Of a stretch of 64,000 bases of DNA, positions 50,897 to 60,014 are shown piece by piece. How positions within the stretch are numbered: position 1 is the stretch's first letter; each line of letters opens with the position of its first letter. The stretch is from JAPXSY01 sp033812795 (GTDB lineage Bacteria > Verrucomicrobiota > Kiritimatiellia > RFP12 > UBA1067). The notes below the pieces were generated by a model that was not told where the DNA came from, did no database searches, and saw only the letters and a list, made by a program, of their open reading frames with translations. The translations under genes were made by a program, and so were the position numbers. The stretch is taken from NCBI GenBank assembly GCA_033812795.1, contig JAPXSY010000006.1, positions 1 through 64,000 of the forward strand, given 5' to 3'.

Positions 50897-50938
50897 CTTC
50901 GACGTTCAGCGTTCGACGTTCAGCGTTCGACGTTCTTC
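50897..50938. repeat. heptanucleotide array (GTTCGAC/GTTCAGC) at the hemA 3' end
   Basis: Six contiguous 7-bp units alternate CTTCGAC/GTTCGAC with GTTCAGC. The array supplies the last codons (RTLNVER) and the stop of the Met8-HemA gene and extends past it. Confidence 0.8.
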
Positions 50939-52432
50939 CCCGGTCTCATGTTCCCCCTGGACGCTGCGCCGCATGCGCTCATAGAGGCTGCGGTGCTCGC
51001 GCAGGATCGCGTCACATGCTTTCAGCACTTTGTCCAATGTGCCGTTGGCGGACCGGTACCACCGTTTGATCTCATCCAGATCCGCCACGCGTACCCCGTT
51101 GCCGAACGTGTCCAGCGCCGGATCGATATTCCGGGGCATGCCGAGGTCGATCAGCGTCACACCGCGCGGATTCAACCGGGCACCATGCTCCAACCGGTTC
51201 AGCACCGGCTCGGATGCATTGACCGCACTCACCACAGCGTCAATCGTGGGCAGCACACGCGCCAGGTCTTTCAGCTGGATCACTTCGATCCGGTGCGCGT
51301 CTTGGGCGCTCGACGCGGGCGCGTTGCGATGATAGGCCCACACGCAATGGCAGCCGCGGCGCAGCAGATCCTCCATCAGCCCCTGCCCGACCACCCCCGT
51401 GCCGATCACCAGCACACGGCTGTCCGGCAGCGCCGGCAGCTGTTCCGCCAAGTACCGCAACGCCAAATCCTCGATCTCCGCGACGTCCAGCAGCGGCTCC
51501 ACCTCATGACGGATATCCTTGGAAATGTGCAGCGCCGCATCGCACAACTCCCGGATGACCGATCCCGCCCAACCGAACGTGACGGCCTCATCCACCGCCT
51601 CCTTCACCTGAGAGACCACATGGAACTCGCCCGGCGTCTGCGAATCCATGCCAGCCGCGACCAGGCACAGGTGCGCGAACGCGTCAAACCCGCGCTTCAT
51701 GTAAAACCGGTCCGGCGGCAATTGGTCGAACCGCAGCAACCTCCGCAAAATCCCGCTGGTTCCCGCCTCGCGCGAAATCGCGGCCACCACTTCAATACGG
51801 TTGCAGGTGTTGAGAATGAAAAACTCATGCACACCCCAGATCTGCCGGATCATCCCGCCAATCGCCTCGCGTTCCCGCAACAGCAAATGGAATGGCGCAC
51901 GTTCCTCAGCCGAAAGGTACTCATGACTGGTACCCAGCACCAGCAGATCCGAATTTTCGATCGAATCCAGATGTTTCCGAAGATTTTCTTTCACCAGCCG
52001 CGATTGCCGACAGGATTTGCCGCTGGTGGAGACGGCGACCAGCACATCCCCGGTGCGGATAATAGCGGGCGTCACAAAATCCCCGTCCGGCCAATTCCCG
52101 TCCGCGCAGCAGCACAGAATCCGATTGGCTTGTGCGCTTTCGAGAACGGTTCGGTTGACGCGCTTGTCATCCGTGCAGGCGAAGACCATCGCCGCGCCCT
52201 CCACATCGGCCGGCTCAAACCGGCGAGCCGTATGGTGGATCGCCCCGGTTTCGGCCAGGGTTTGCAATTCCGCCACACAGTCCGGACACACGAGCCGAAC
52301 CTCGGCGCCCGAATCCAACAAAAGCTCGACTTTGCGCTGCCCGACGCGTCCGCCCCCCACAACCAACACGCGGCGACGCTCAATCATCGCGTTGATCGGA
52401 AATGTCTTTCGAACCGGTCTTGTGTCTCGCAT
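50906..52432 (-). CDS. fusion of precorrin-2 dehydrogenase (Met8/CysG N-domain) and glutamyl-tRNA reductase
   Basis: Residues 1 to about 155 form the Met8-type NAD-binding domain (FPINAMIERRRVLVVGGGRVGQRKVELLLDSG and STSGKSCRQSRLVKENL), which oxidises precorrin-2 to sirohydrochlorin. From about 160 the protein is HemA: LLVLGTSHEYLSAEERAPF, the catalytic cysteine in FILNTCNRIEV and the NADPH site VLVIGTGVVGQGLMEDLL. The fusion joins the first committed step of tetrapyrrole synthesis with a siroheme-branch step. No ribosome-binding site is obvious. The C-terminus is encoded by heptamer repeats. Confidence 0.88.
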   Translation of the reverse strand: MRDTRPVRKTFPINAMIERRRVLVVGGGRVGQRKVELLLDSGAEVRLVCPDCVAELQTLAETGAIHHTARRFEPADVEGAAMVFACTDDKRVNRTVLESAQANRILCCCADGNWPDGDFVTPAIIRTGDVLVAVSTSGKSCRQSRLVKENLRKHLDSIENSDLLVLGTSHEYLSAEERAPFHLLLREREAIGGMIRQIWGVHEFFILNTCNRIEVVAAISREAGTSGILRRLLRFDQLPPDRFYMKRGFDAFAHLCLVAAGMDSQTPGEFHVVSQVKEAVDEAVTFGWAGSVIRELCDAALHISKDIRHEVEPLLDVAEIEDLALRYLAEQLPALPDSRVLVIGTGVVGQGLMEDLLRRGCHCVWAYHRNAPASSAQDAHRIEVIQLKDLARVLPTIDAVVSAVNASEPVLNRLEHGARLNPRGVTLIDLGMPRNIDPALDTFGNGVRVADLDEIKRWYRSANGTLDKVLKACDAILREHRSLYERMRRSVQGEHETGEERRTLNVER

Positions 52433-52495
52433 AGATCAGAAAAACCGTATCACATTCCTGAGCGCTTGACCACACACGAGACCGGGAAGACCCCT

Positions 52496-53332
52496 TTAGT
52501 CGATCGCGTCACCCAGCTCCATGTTGTCGAGATCGATCTCCCCGCTGAACACAAACTTGACCGGACCAGACAGCGTCAATCCGGTACATTTGCGATGACG
52601 CCAGTCGCCATCCACCGTGAGGTCGTATCCCGAGGATGTCTTCACTTTGGCGGGCAGCGTGAACCCTGCGGTCTCGACCGCCACCACCACGCAGGCGACG
52701 GCCCCGGTTCCGCAGGCACCGGATTCCGCTTCGACCCCCCGCTCGTAGGTGCGCATCGTCATCCGGTTGGGTGCGCGCAACGTGACAAAATCCACATTCG
52801 TTCCGTCCGGCGCGAAAACGGGATGGCGACGCAGCGCGCGCCCGAGACCCTGCACATCCACCGCGCTGATATGAGGCACCTGCACCACAAAATGCGGCAC
52901 GCCCGTATTCAGAAAATCCCCGCGAATCGTCTCCCCGTCAATCTGGACCTCGATCCCGTAGTTTTTGCGGGTCGGCTCCGGCATCCACACGCAAACCCCG
53001 TTTTTGGTGAGCTGCGCGTCCACCAGGCCGCACATCGTCTCCATGGTGAGGGCTCGGCCGCTGGCACCGATGGCATGCGCGAACGCCGCCGCGCACCGGG
53101 AACCGTTGCCGCACATCTCCACCTCGGTGCCGTCCGGGTTGAGGAACCGCATCCGGAAGTCGGCTTTATCCGAACGCTGAAGCAGAATCACCCCTTCACA
53201 ACCGATTCCGGTGTGCCGTCCCGCCAAGGCGGCCATCAGAAAATGATCCTCCCACGGAACCGTTCCCTCCCGGTCATCGATCAGCACAAAATCGTTTCCC
53301 GCGCCGTGCATTTTCGTGAAACGGATTTTCAT
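52496..53332 (-). CDS. dapF: diaminopimelate epimerase
   Basis: The enzyme converts LL- to meso-diaminopimelate for lysine and peptidoglycan. The two active-site cysteines are in EMCGNGSRCAAAF (about residue 74) and ESGACGTGAVAC (about residue 206), and the N-terminus MKIRFTKMHGAGNDFV is diagnostic. GGAGGAGGGA precedes the ATG. The 278-residue length is normal. It lies 26 bp downstream of the protease gene and 63 bp upstream of the Met8-HemA gene, apparently all in one unit. Confidence 0.95.
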   Translation of the reverse strand: MKIRFTKMHGAGNDFVLIDDREGTVPWEDHFLMAALAGRHTGIGCEGVILLQRSDKADFRMRFLNPDGTEVEMCGNGSRCAAAFAHAIGASGRALTMETMCGLVDAQLTKNGVCVWMPEPTRKNYGIEVQIDGETIRGDFLNTGVPHFVVQVPHISAVDVQGLGRALRRHPVFAPDGTNVDFVTLRAPNRMTMRTYERGVEAESGACGTGAVACVVVAVETAGFTLPAKVKTSSGYDLTVDGDWRHRKCTGLTLSGPVKFVFSGEIDLDNMELGDAID

Positions 53333-53358
53333 TCAGTCCCTCCTCCGGCTTGTCCGCG

Positions 53359-55506
53359 TTACGGCAACTCCCGTCCGAAAATGCGCATCATGCGCGTCCG
53401 TAAATCGCCCTCCGTCTCCATCGGGATCTCGCCGCCGCCCGACAACGCGACCAGATCGGCGAGGATATGCATCGCCTCATCCAGCACCACGTCGTCTTCC
53501 CATTCCTCCTGCTCCGAAGCATCCGACGCCTCATCCTCAATTTTCCGCATCTCGCGTTCAGCGCGCATCATCGCGCGGCGCGCCTCCCACTCCAACGGCA
53601 CCTCGGTCTTCTCGTTCAACTCCTGCACATGCCGGACCAGAGTGCAATACCGTGCGTACCGGCTGTTGTCCGCCAGGCGTTGGGCTGAGAAAGCCTTCAA
53701 CTGCGGCACAAACGCCGCCACATCCGAAACCGGAATGTAGAGTGCGGATTCAACCCGGCTCCAGGGCAGGGCACCCGGCATCTTGTCTTCCCCGATGTCC
53801 AGCCCGTCGAGCGTCGACGGAATGACGATATCCGCCGCCACACCCCGGCGTTGCGTGGATGCGCCGTTGATGCGGTAAAAACTCGCGGTGGTCACCTTCA
53901 TGGATCCCATTTTCTCCGAACCTAAAGGCATCACCGTCTGCACGGTGCCTTTGCCGTGCGATTGCGTATCACCAACCAACACCGCGCGGCCGTAATCCTG
54001 CAGCGCGCCCGCCACAATTTCGGAAGCCGACGCGCTGGCGCGGTTGATCAGCACCACCACCGGCTTGCGGAACGCCATGGCCGGATCGAGATTGGGGACA
54101 GGGAGCACCACCAACTGACGGGCCTCGCGCACCTGAACCGCGGGACCGCTCCGCACAAACAGGCCGGTCAGGCTGATCGCCTCGCGCAGCGACCCGCCCC
54201 CGTTGTTCCGCAAATCCAGAATCAGCCCCGCGACCTGTTCGCTGTTGAACGCGGCGAGTTGGCGGGCGACGTCCAGCGTCGCGCTGCGGAACCCCGCCTG
54301 ACCCGGGCGTTTGTCCATTGTACCGTAAAACGTGGGCAGCCGAACCACCCCGACCTTGACGGTCTTGCCCTCGGGGGAGGTCACCCGCGCGACACGGCCG
54401 GTCGCCGCCTGCTCCTCGAGTTTCACCTCATCCCGGATCAGGTCAATGCGCTTGGTGATCGTCCCGCTAGGCTCCGAAGCGGGTATGACCTCCAACACCA
54501 CCCGGGTCCCCTTCTCGCCGCGAATCTTACGTACCGCTTTGTTAAGCGGCAGATGCACGATATCCTCGATCGGTCCGTTGCCCTGCCCCACACCGATGAT
54601 CTTATCCCCCTTCGTCAGGCGCTGGGCGCGCTTGTCCCGGTCGGCGGGCCCGCCGGGGATGATCTCCACCACCAACGCGGCGCCGTCTTCGGACCGGAGT
54701 TGCGCGCCGATCCCGCAGAGCGAGAGATTCATGTCAATGTCAAAATCCTCTTTACGCATGGGCGACATGTAATCCGAGTGCGGGTCATACGCCATGGCCA
54801 CGGCACTGAGGTAACGCTGCAACACCGCCTCCTCGTCCATATCCTGCACGACAATCATCAACTGCTTGTAGCGCTTGGCGATGTTCTGCTCGGGCGTATC
54901 CGTTCCCGTACTCTCCGCACCCGGCATCGCGTTCGTAACGGCCTGCACCGGGGCATTGGTCACACCGAGCCGGTCCAGTTCGCGGCTGATGCGCTGCGAC
55001 AGCACCTCGTTTTTGATGCGTTTGCGCCACAAATCATCCTGCTCGGTCAAAGTCGCGGGCCAAGGCGCCTCCCGCCGTTTCCAGGTGTAGCTTTCCTCCT
55101 GATCAAAGGTGAACCCTTGCTCAAGCAGGTTGGTGACGGCCTGATAGCGCTCCGTGACCCGCTTGCGGAAAACCCGGTACACCTCAAAGGGGAACGAGAC
55201 ATCCCCCGCCTTCAACGCATCATCGATCTGGGTCCGCATCGGAATGAAGGCGTCGATATCGCTCTGCAGAAAGTAGCTGTGGTCGAAATCGAACGCGTTA
55301 AGCAGGTTGGTCCAGGCGACCTGAGAAATGGCGTCATTGAGGGGTTTCTGCGAAAGATGGGCAGCTGGCAGCACCCGCGCGACTTTCTGCGCGACGCCGC
55401 CATAATGGGGCTGCGGCACCAGCGTAGTCTGTGCCGCGCCCGCTATCCGCGGCATCATCCCGAGCACGAAGAGCGCCAACCCGAAAAACCGGCATGTCCT
55501 CATCAT
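53359..55506 (-). CDS. C-terminal processing peptidase (Tsp/Prc type), exported
   Basis: After a signal peptide (FFGLALFVLGMMPRIAGA), the large N-terminal helical domain of Tsp-type proteases (LNAFDFDHSYFLQSDIDAF) precedes a PDZ domain at about 235-330. The S41 catalytic domain has the serine in NRASASASEIVAGALQ and the lysine in DTQSHGKGTVQTV. A C-terminal DUF3340-like domain follows. The 715-residue protein would trim or degrade periplasmic proteins from their C-termini. The start overlaps the NERD gene stop (ATGA). Confidence 0.93.
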   Translation of the reverse strand: MMRTCRFFGLALFVLGMMPRIAGAAQTTLVPQPHYGGVAQKVARVLPAAHLSQKPLNDAISQVAWTNLLNAFDFDHSYFLQSDIDAFIPMRTQIDDALKAGDVSFPFEVYRVFRKRVTERYQAVTNLLEQGFTFDQEESYTWKRREAPWPATLTEQDDLWRKRIKNEVLSQRISRELDRLGVTNAPVQAVTNAMPGAESTGTDTPEQNIAKRYKQLMIVVQDMDEEAVLQRYLSAVAMAYDPHSDYMSPMRKEDFDIDMNLSLCGIGAQLRSEDGAALVVEIIPGGPADRDKRAQRLTKGDKIIGVGQGNGPIEDIVHLPLNKAVRKIRGEKGTRVVLEVIPASEPSGTITKRIDLIRDEVKLEEQAATGRVARVTSPEGKTVKVGVVRLPTFYGTMDKRPGQAGFRSATLDVARQLAAFNSEQVAGLILDLRNNGGGSLREAISLTGLFVRSGPAVQVREARQLVVLPVPNLDPAMAFRKPVVVLINRASASASEIVAGALQDYGRAVLVGDTQSHGKGTVQTVMPLGSEKMGSMKVTTASFYRINGASTQRRGVAADIVIPSTLDGLDIGEDKMPGALPWSRVESALYIPVSDVAAFVPQLKAFSAQRLADNSRYARYCTLVRHVQELNEKTEVPLEWEARRAMMRAEREMRKIEDEASDASEQEEWEDDVVLDEAMHILADLVALSGGGEIPMETEGDLRTRMMRIFGRELP

Positions 55507-56210
55507 ACGTCTTTCTGCTCCAATACCTTCACGGCCCGTTCGATCTCATCTGCGGACAGATGCCCGCCCCGTTCCCGCATCACCCCCGCAAGGCCGCTCA
55601 CATTGCAGACCACGCACCCTTCACACACCGAAACCCCCGGGCGGAAGGTGTTGCTGGCGAAACAGACAACCGGCACACAGGCCGGTGACCCGCCCACCCG
55701 CTCGGCCAAAAAAGATGTCACTGCCGCTGCCGAGGCCCGTGCCTGCTCCAACGGTGGCCTGCTCGGCAAACCGCCATCCACCCGCAACACGCCCTCCTCC
55801 AGCGTGACGGAACCAGACCAGCACTTCGTTTCGATCGCAAACAGGCCGGTCGGCCCCACCACCACATGGTCGATCCCCTCCGAACGCCCGCCGCAAAGAA
55901 GATCATGAAACACATGAAAACCGCGCGGCAGACCGGAAAGCACCCAGGCCACCCGCTCTTCCCCACGGGCCCCTTTGAAAAAAGCGTCCAGTCCGGCAAG
56001 CCCGTCACGCACCGCCCATACCAGCGCCGCCGCGGTCACAAGCAGGCCGAGCCCCGCCGCCTCCCACGTGATCCGCGGCAGCAGCAGCCCCGAAAACAGA
56101 CCGAGAACGAACAGGGCCGCCAGCAGCGGGCCGACCGCCCGCATCACCCCGGCCGCACGGGCGCGTTCGCCCGGAACACCGTATATCCGCGCTGACTCCG
56201 GCTCTTGCAT
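55503..56210 (-). CDS. membrane-anchored NERD (nuclease-related) domain protein
   Basis: Two membrane helices at about residues 25-75 (LLAALFVLGLFSGLLLP, LGLLVTAAALVWAV) precede a NERD domain. Its motifs are GARGEERVAWVL, FHVFHDLLCGG, EGIDHVVVGPTGLFAIETKCW, the last carrying the nuclease-like ExK. The catalytic residues of the restriction-endonuclease fold appear present (D, ExK). A cysteine-rich segment (VCEGCVVCNVSGLAGV) ends the protein. The start is uncertain: ATG 56210 avoids overlap with dxs. Coupling to the ctp gene suggests an envelope role. Confidence 0.82.
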   Translation of the reverse strand: MQEPESARIYGVPGERARAAGVMRAVGPLLAALFVLGLFSGLLLPRITWEAAGLGLLVTAAALVWAVRDGLAGLDAFFKGARGEERVAWVLSGLPRGFHVFHDLLCGGRSEGIDHVVVGPTGLFAIETKCWSGSVTLEEGVLRVDGGLPSRPPLEQARASAAAVTSFLAERVGGSPACVPVVCFASNTFRPGVSVCEGCVVCNVSGLAGVMRERGGHLSADEIERAVKVLEQKDV

Positions 56211-56235
56211 AATGGGTTCAATTATTGTGACCGAT

Positions 56236-58128
56236 TCACACACCGGTTGCAACCCTCTTCTTGCCGGCGATCTGCCGGGCCATGTTTTCGGCGGTCAGTC
56301 CGCATCCCTCCAGCAACTCGGCGAGATTCCCTTGTCCCACAAACCGGTCGGGCCAGCCAAAGGCCGACACAGGACAATCAAAACCGCCAGCCGCCAGAGC
56401 CTCGCGCAAAGCCGAGCCGAACCCGCCGCTGACCGCGCCGTTCTCCATTGTCACGAATTGCGCCGCGTTTCCGGCCTGAGCATAGAGCAGCGTCGTATCC
56501 ATCGGTTTCACGAACCGGGCATTCACCACGCCGGAACGCAGGCCCGCGTCCCGCAGACGGGTCGCCACGTCGCGCGCCAACGGCAGCATGTCGCCCAGTG
56601 CCCAAATCCACACCTCGCCCCCCTCCGGCCCCGCATCCGGATGAAGCAAGACTTCCGCCTGTCCGACGGACAATGCCGGGACCGCCGCGTCACACGCCAC
56701 CTCCGGACCCGGTTCACGCGGATACCGGATCACCGACGGCCCGTCGAGCGCGAGGGCTGTCCGCAGCATGGCCTCCAGTTCCACCCGATCCTTGGGCTGC
56801 ATGATCGTCAGATTCGGCAGACAGCGCAACATGGGGATATCGTAGACCCCGTGATGCGTGGGTCCGTCGCCCCCCACCACGCCGGCCCGGTCCACGCAGA
56901 ACACCACCGGCAGGCGCGGGATGCAAACGTCCTGCATCACACAGTCGACCGCCCGCTGCAAGAACGTGGAATATACCGCAAACACCGGGCGCAAGCCGGC
57001 GGTGGCCAAACCTGCGGCGAACACCACCGCGTGCGCCTCACAGATTCCCACATCGAAGAATCGTTCCGGATGGCGCGACGCGAACGGCTCCAACCCCGTG
57101 CCGCTACACATGGCGGCGGTGATCGCCACAACCGACGGGTCCCGTTCCGCCAGAGCGGTCAGCGTTTCGCCGAACGCCTGCGAATATCCGCCCGGACGCG
57201 CCTCAGGCGGTTGGCCGGCCTCCAGATCAAACGCACCCACGCCATGCCAGGCGCTGGGACGGCGTTCCGCGGGCCGAAACCCCCGCCCCTTTTGTGTGGC
57301 GACATGGATCAGTACGGAACGCTTGTATTCGCGCGCCGAACAGAGGGCATTCTCCAACGCGCGGAAATCGTGTCCGTCGATCGGCCCCACGTACCGCAGG
57401 CCAAAGGCCTCGAAGAAAGCGTTTTGCAGCCACAGGCTCTTGATCGCCTGTTCCAGCCGGTAGTAAATCCGACGCAGCGGTGTCATGCGCAACCGGTGGC
57501 CGGCCGCTTCGGCAGCGGCCTTGATGCGGTTGTAGCGCACATCCGCGAGCATCCGACCGAGACGGCGGGAGAGCGCGCCCACATTCTCGGAGATCGACAT
57601 CTCATTGTCATTGAGGATGACGATCACCTTGCTTCGCACCTCCTCGATGCTGTTGAGCGCCTCGAGCGCGATCCCATTGGCCATGGCGCCGTCGCCGATC
57701 ACCGCGACCACATGCCCCGCGCCGTTCCCCCGCTCACGCCCCGCCGCCAATCCCAGAGCGGATGAAAGCGCGGTCCCGGCATGACCGGCCACGCATACGT
57801 CACAGTCACTCTCTTCCGGCCGGGTGAACCCCGAAAGCCCGTCCCGCTGCCGCAGGGTGTGAAAACGCTCCCGCCGCCCCGTAAGCAGTTTCCAGGCGTA
57901 GGTTTGGTGGCCGACATCCCAAATCACCTTGTCCTGCGGCGGAGAAAAGGCGCGCAGAATCGCGATGGTCAGTTCGACCGCACCGAGATTGGAGGCCAAA
58001 TGACCGCCGTTCCGGCTTACCGTCTCCAGAATCGCCTCCCGGATCTCTTCGGCCAGGACCGGCAACTGTCCAGATTCGAGAACCTGCACATCAGCGGGAG
58101 TCCGGATCGTTTTCAACAAATTCGACAT
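56236..58128 (-). CDS. dxs: 1-deoxy-D-xylulose-5-phosphate synthase
   Basis: The enzyme makes DXP from pyruvate and glyceraldehyde 3-phosphate, entering the MEP isoprenoid pathway. ATG 58128 follows GAGG and gives MSNLLKTIRTPADVQ; the 52 upstream codons overlap the GT-C gene and are rejected. TPP-binding motifs GHAGTALSSALGLAAG and VAVIGDGAMANGIALEALN are in place. The transketolase middle domain (GICEAHAVVFAAGLATAGL) and VGGDGPTHHGVYD are conserved. The 630-residue length is normal. It begins 4 bp after the GT-C gene. Confidence 0.96.
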   Translation of the reverse strand: MSNLLKTIRTPADVQVLESGQLPVLAEEIREAILETVSRNGGHLASNLGAVELTIAILRAFSPPQDKVIWDVGHQTYAWKLLTGRRERFHTLRQRDGLSGFTRPEESDCDVCVAGHAGTALSSALGLAAGRERGNGAGHVVAVIGDGAMANGIALEALNSIEEVRSKVIVILNDNEMSISENVGALSRRLGRMLADVRYNRIKAAAEAAGHRLRMTPLRRIYYRLEQAIKSLWLQNAFFEAFGLRYVGPIDGHDFRALENALCSAREYKRSVLIHVATQKGRGFRPAERRPSAWHGVGAFDLEAGQPPEARPGGYSQAFGETLTALAERDPSVVAITAAMCSGTGLEPFASRHPERFFDVGICEAHAVVFAAGLATAGLRPVFAVYSTFLQRAVDCVMQDVCIPRLPVVFCVDRAGVVGGDGPTHHGVYDIPMLRCLPNLTIMQPKDRVELEAMLRTALALDGPSVIRYPREPGPEVACDAAVPALSVGQAEVLLHPDAGPEGGEVWIWALGDMLPLARDVATRLRDAGLRSGVVNARFVKPMDTTLLYAQAGNAAQFVTMENGAVSGGFGSALREALAAGGFDCPVSAFGWPDRFVGQGNLAELLEGCGLTAENMARQIAGKKRVATGV

Positions 58129-58132
58129 AACC

Positions 58133-59761
58133 TCACTCTGCGGCTTTCTCCGCGGCCGAGGTCCGACGCTTCCAGATCTGAAGCGTCGTGCCGTTCTGCC
58201 CGAAGCCGGGAACCTCCTGCACACGATCGTAGTATTTGCCGACCTTACTGAAGAACATCTGCCGCTCGGCGTGCGGCACCTCATCCATCACCGGCGCACG
58301 CACGGCTAACCCATATCCGCTGAAGGCCGCCACCCGGCACGACGCGGACGTGATCAGTTCGCTCAAACGCCGGGTATTCATCACATGAAACCGCTGCGCG
58401 TCCTCGTCTCCCAGTTCCGGAAAATAACTGAACGGCCCCATTTCCAGCCCATCCGGCACACGCATCCCGGCCTCCACCGCAAGATAGGTGTCCTGTGTCA
58501 GCAACAGCCGGTCCTCCTCAGCCAGCGCCCGCACGTCACGGGCCGTCATCCGGAGCAGCGCCAGATCAGGCATCGGCTTACGAACCACCCAGAACCGGTC
58601 CTGCCCGTGCACGAACCACTCCTGCGCCAGCGGTGAGGCAAAGGCCGCGAGCAGCGAGGCCACGGTCCAGAACAGGCAAAGACAACCGCGCAACGTTCCG
58701 GAGGAGGTGCTGTTCGCGACCCACCCCGCCAGCGCAGCAGCGAGCAACCCCATCACCGGAACCTGATAGTCGTCATACGGGAAGGGGCTGAGCAGATGCA
58801 CCAGAAAGACCGCGAGAAAACCGAGTGTCCAGATTGCGGGCCACATCCCCCCCTGATACCGAACGCCCGCCGGTTCTTCTTGCGCGTTCTGTCCCACTAT
58901 GCCGCTGCGGAAGATCCGGAAGATGATCAGCGCCGCAGTCAACAGCGCCATCGGCAAATAGGCGCGGACTGTCCGGGAGAATGACCCGGCCAGATAGAAC
59001 CAATCCCGGCCGCCGCGCGAGACATGATACGTCTGGCCAAAGATAAACGCTTCGCGCGCCTCCATCAGACAGGGTCCGTACACCAGCGCCAGCCCCACTC
59101 CCCCACCCAATGCGAACCAGAAAAACGCGGCTCCGGTCTTACGGCAGGTGACCAGCAACGCCAGCGCGGTAACCGGCAGCAGCGCGCCCAGTGAAAGCCG
59201 TGTGCCCGCCGCAAACGCGATCAGGAGACCGGCAGGCAGCGCCCACATGCAGGAGAGGGCGGAACGGGTCTTACAGCGACGTGACACGCACAGCGACAGA
59301 ACCCCGTATCCGCCCAGAAGCAGACAGGAGGCCAGCGCATAGGTTTTGGGGATCGTAGTGAAATAGATGTGATACAGATTGCATCCCGTCAACGCGAACG
59401 CGATCAGGCCGGCTTCCGCCGCCCGCTGGGCCGGCACCGCGCGCCGCGCCAACCCGGCCGCCATGACACACCCCGCCAACCCCATCAGTGCCGTCAGAAT
59501 CCTTCCGCCCAAAACCCCAAAAGGTGTCCAGAGGCCCGAGAAGAGCGCATACACGTACGGCAGAAGCGGCCCCTGCGTGAAAAAGAAATCCCGGTACGGT
59601 CTGGCCCCCTCGGCCACCCGGATCGCCGCATACAGGTACCACCCCTCATCCTGATTGAGGTTGCCGAACCATACGGCGAAAGCGTACAACACAACCGTAG
59701 CCCCCGCCAACAGAGTCGCGGCACACCCTAAACAAAAGCGATGACTCCCTTTTCGGAGCAT
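58133..59761 (-). CDS. polytopic GT-C-fold glycosyltransferase-like membrane protein
   Basis: The start follows GGGGAGGGAC. About 11 membrane helices cover residues 10-400. The first extracytoplasmic loop has the GT-C-type acidic motif FGNLNQDEGWYLYAA and PYRDFFFTQGPLLPYVYALF, shared by ArnT/PMT-like glycosyltransferases that use polyprenyl-linked sugars. A soluble C-terminal domain of about 130 residues follows. The acceptor is unknown. It heads the dxs-NERD-ctp-dapF-hem unit, with a candidate promoter 60 bp upstream. Confidence 0.78.
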   Translation of the reverse strand: MLRKGSHRFCLGCAATLLAGATVVLYAFAVWFGNLNQDEGWYLYAAIRVAEGARPYRDFFFTQGPLLPYVYALFSGLWTPFGVLGGRILTALMGLAGCVMAAGLARRAVPAQRAAEAGLIAFALTGCNLYHIYFTTIPKTYALASCLLLGGYGVLSLCVSRRCKTRSALSCMWALPAGLLIAFAAGTRLSLGALLPVTALALLVTCRKTGAAFFWFALGGGVGLALVYGPCLMEAREAFIFGQTYHVSRGGRDWFYLAGSFSRTVRAYLPMALLTAALIIFRIFRSGIVGQNAQEEPAGVRYQGGMWPAIWTLGFLAVFLVHLLSPFPYDDYQVPVMGLLAAALAGWVANSTSSGTLRGCLCLFWTVASLLAAFASPLAQEWFVHGQDRFWVVRKPMPDLALLRMTARDVRALAEEDRLLLTQDTYLAVEAGMRVPDGLEMGPFSYFPELGDEDAQRFHVMNTRRLSELITSASCRVAAFSGYGLAVRAPVMDEVPHAERQMFFSKVGKYYDRVQEVPGFGQNGTTLQIWKRRTSAAEKAAE

Positions 59762-59823
59762 GTCCCTCCCCCCAAAAATTACCCGCCGCGATGCCGCATC
59801 CTGTCCGCTCTCATTGCGCCCTT

Positions 59824-59853
59824 AGTATAACCCGATTTCTTTCCGTCACGCAA
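59824..59853 (-). promoter_or_regulatory. candidate sigma-70 promoter for the GT-C/dxs/ctp/dapF/hem unit
   Basis: On the minus strand TTGCGT and TATACT are separated by 18 bases. The predicted start of transcription is near 59817, leaving a leader of about 55 bases before the GT-C gene. It is back-to-back with the promoter at 59874-59903. Confidence 0.5.
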
Positions 59854-59873
59854 GCAGACAGCCGGATCACCGC

Positions 59874-59903
59874 TTGACCCGAGGCCCCGCTTCCGCATAC
59901 TAT
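59874..59903 (+). promoter_or_regulatory. candidate sigma-70 promoter of the RsuA-type gene
   Basis: TTGACC and TACTAT are separated by 18 bases. The predicted leader to ATG 60015 is about 105 bases. The two divergent candidates share the 253-bp spacer 59762-60014. Confidence 0.5.
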
Positions 59904-60014
59904 CCCCGCATCCGGAAAAGACACCAAAGGCGGAAAAGCAGGCGCCGCCACCAGCCCGGTGAACCGCCGCGGGGCGTGAACCCCGCACGCATGTACTCGC
60001 GATCTGAAAGTCCC

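Noticed and set aside
50948..53740. 930-residue plus-strand ORF
   Set aside because: Antisense to Met8-HemA, dapF and ctp; no motif, and the minus-strand genes have clear active sites.
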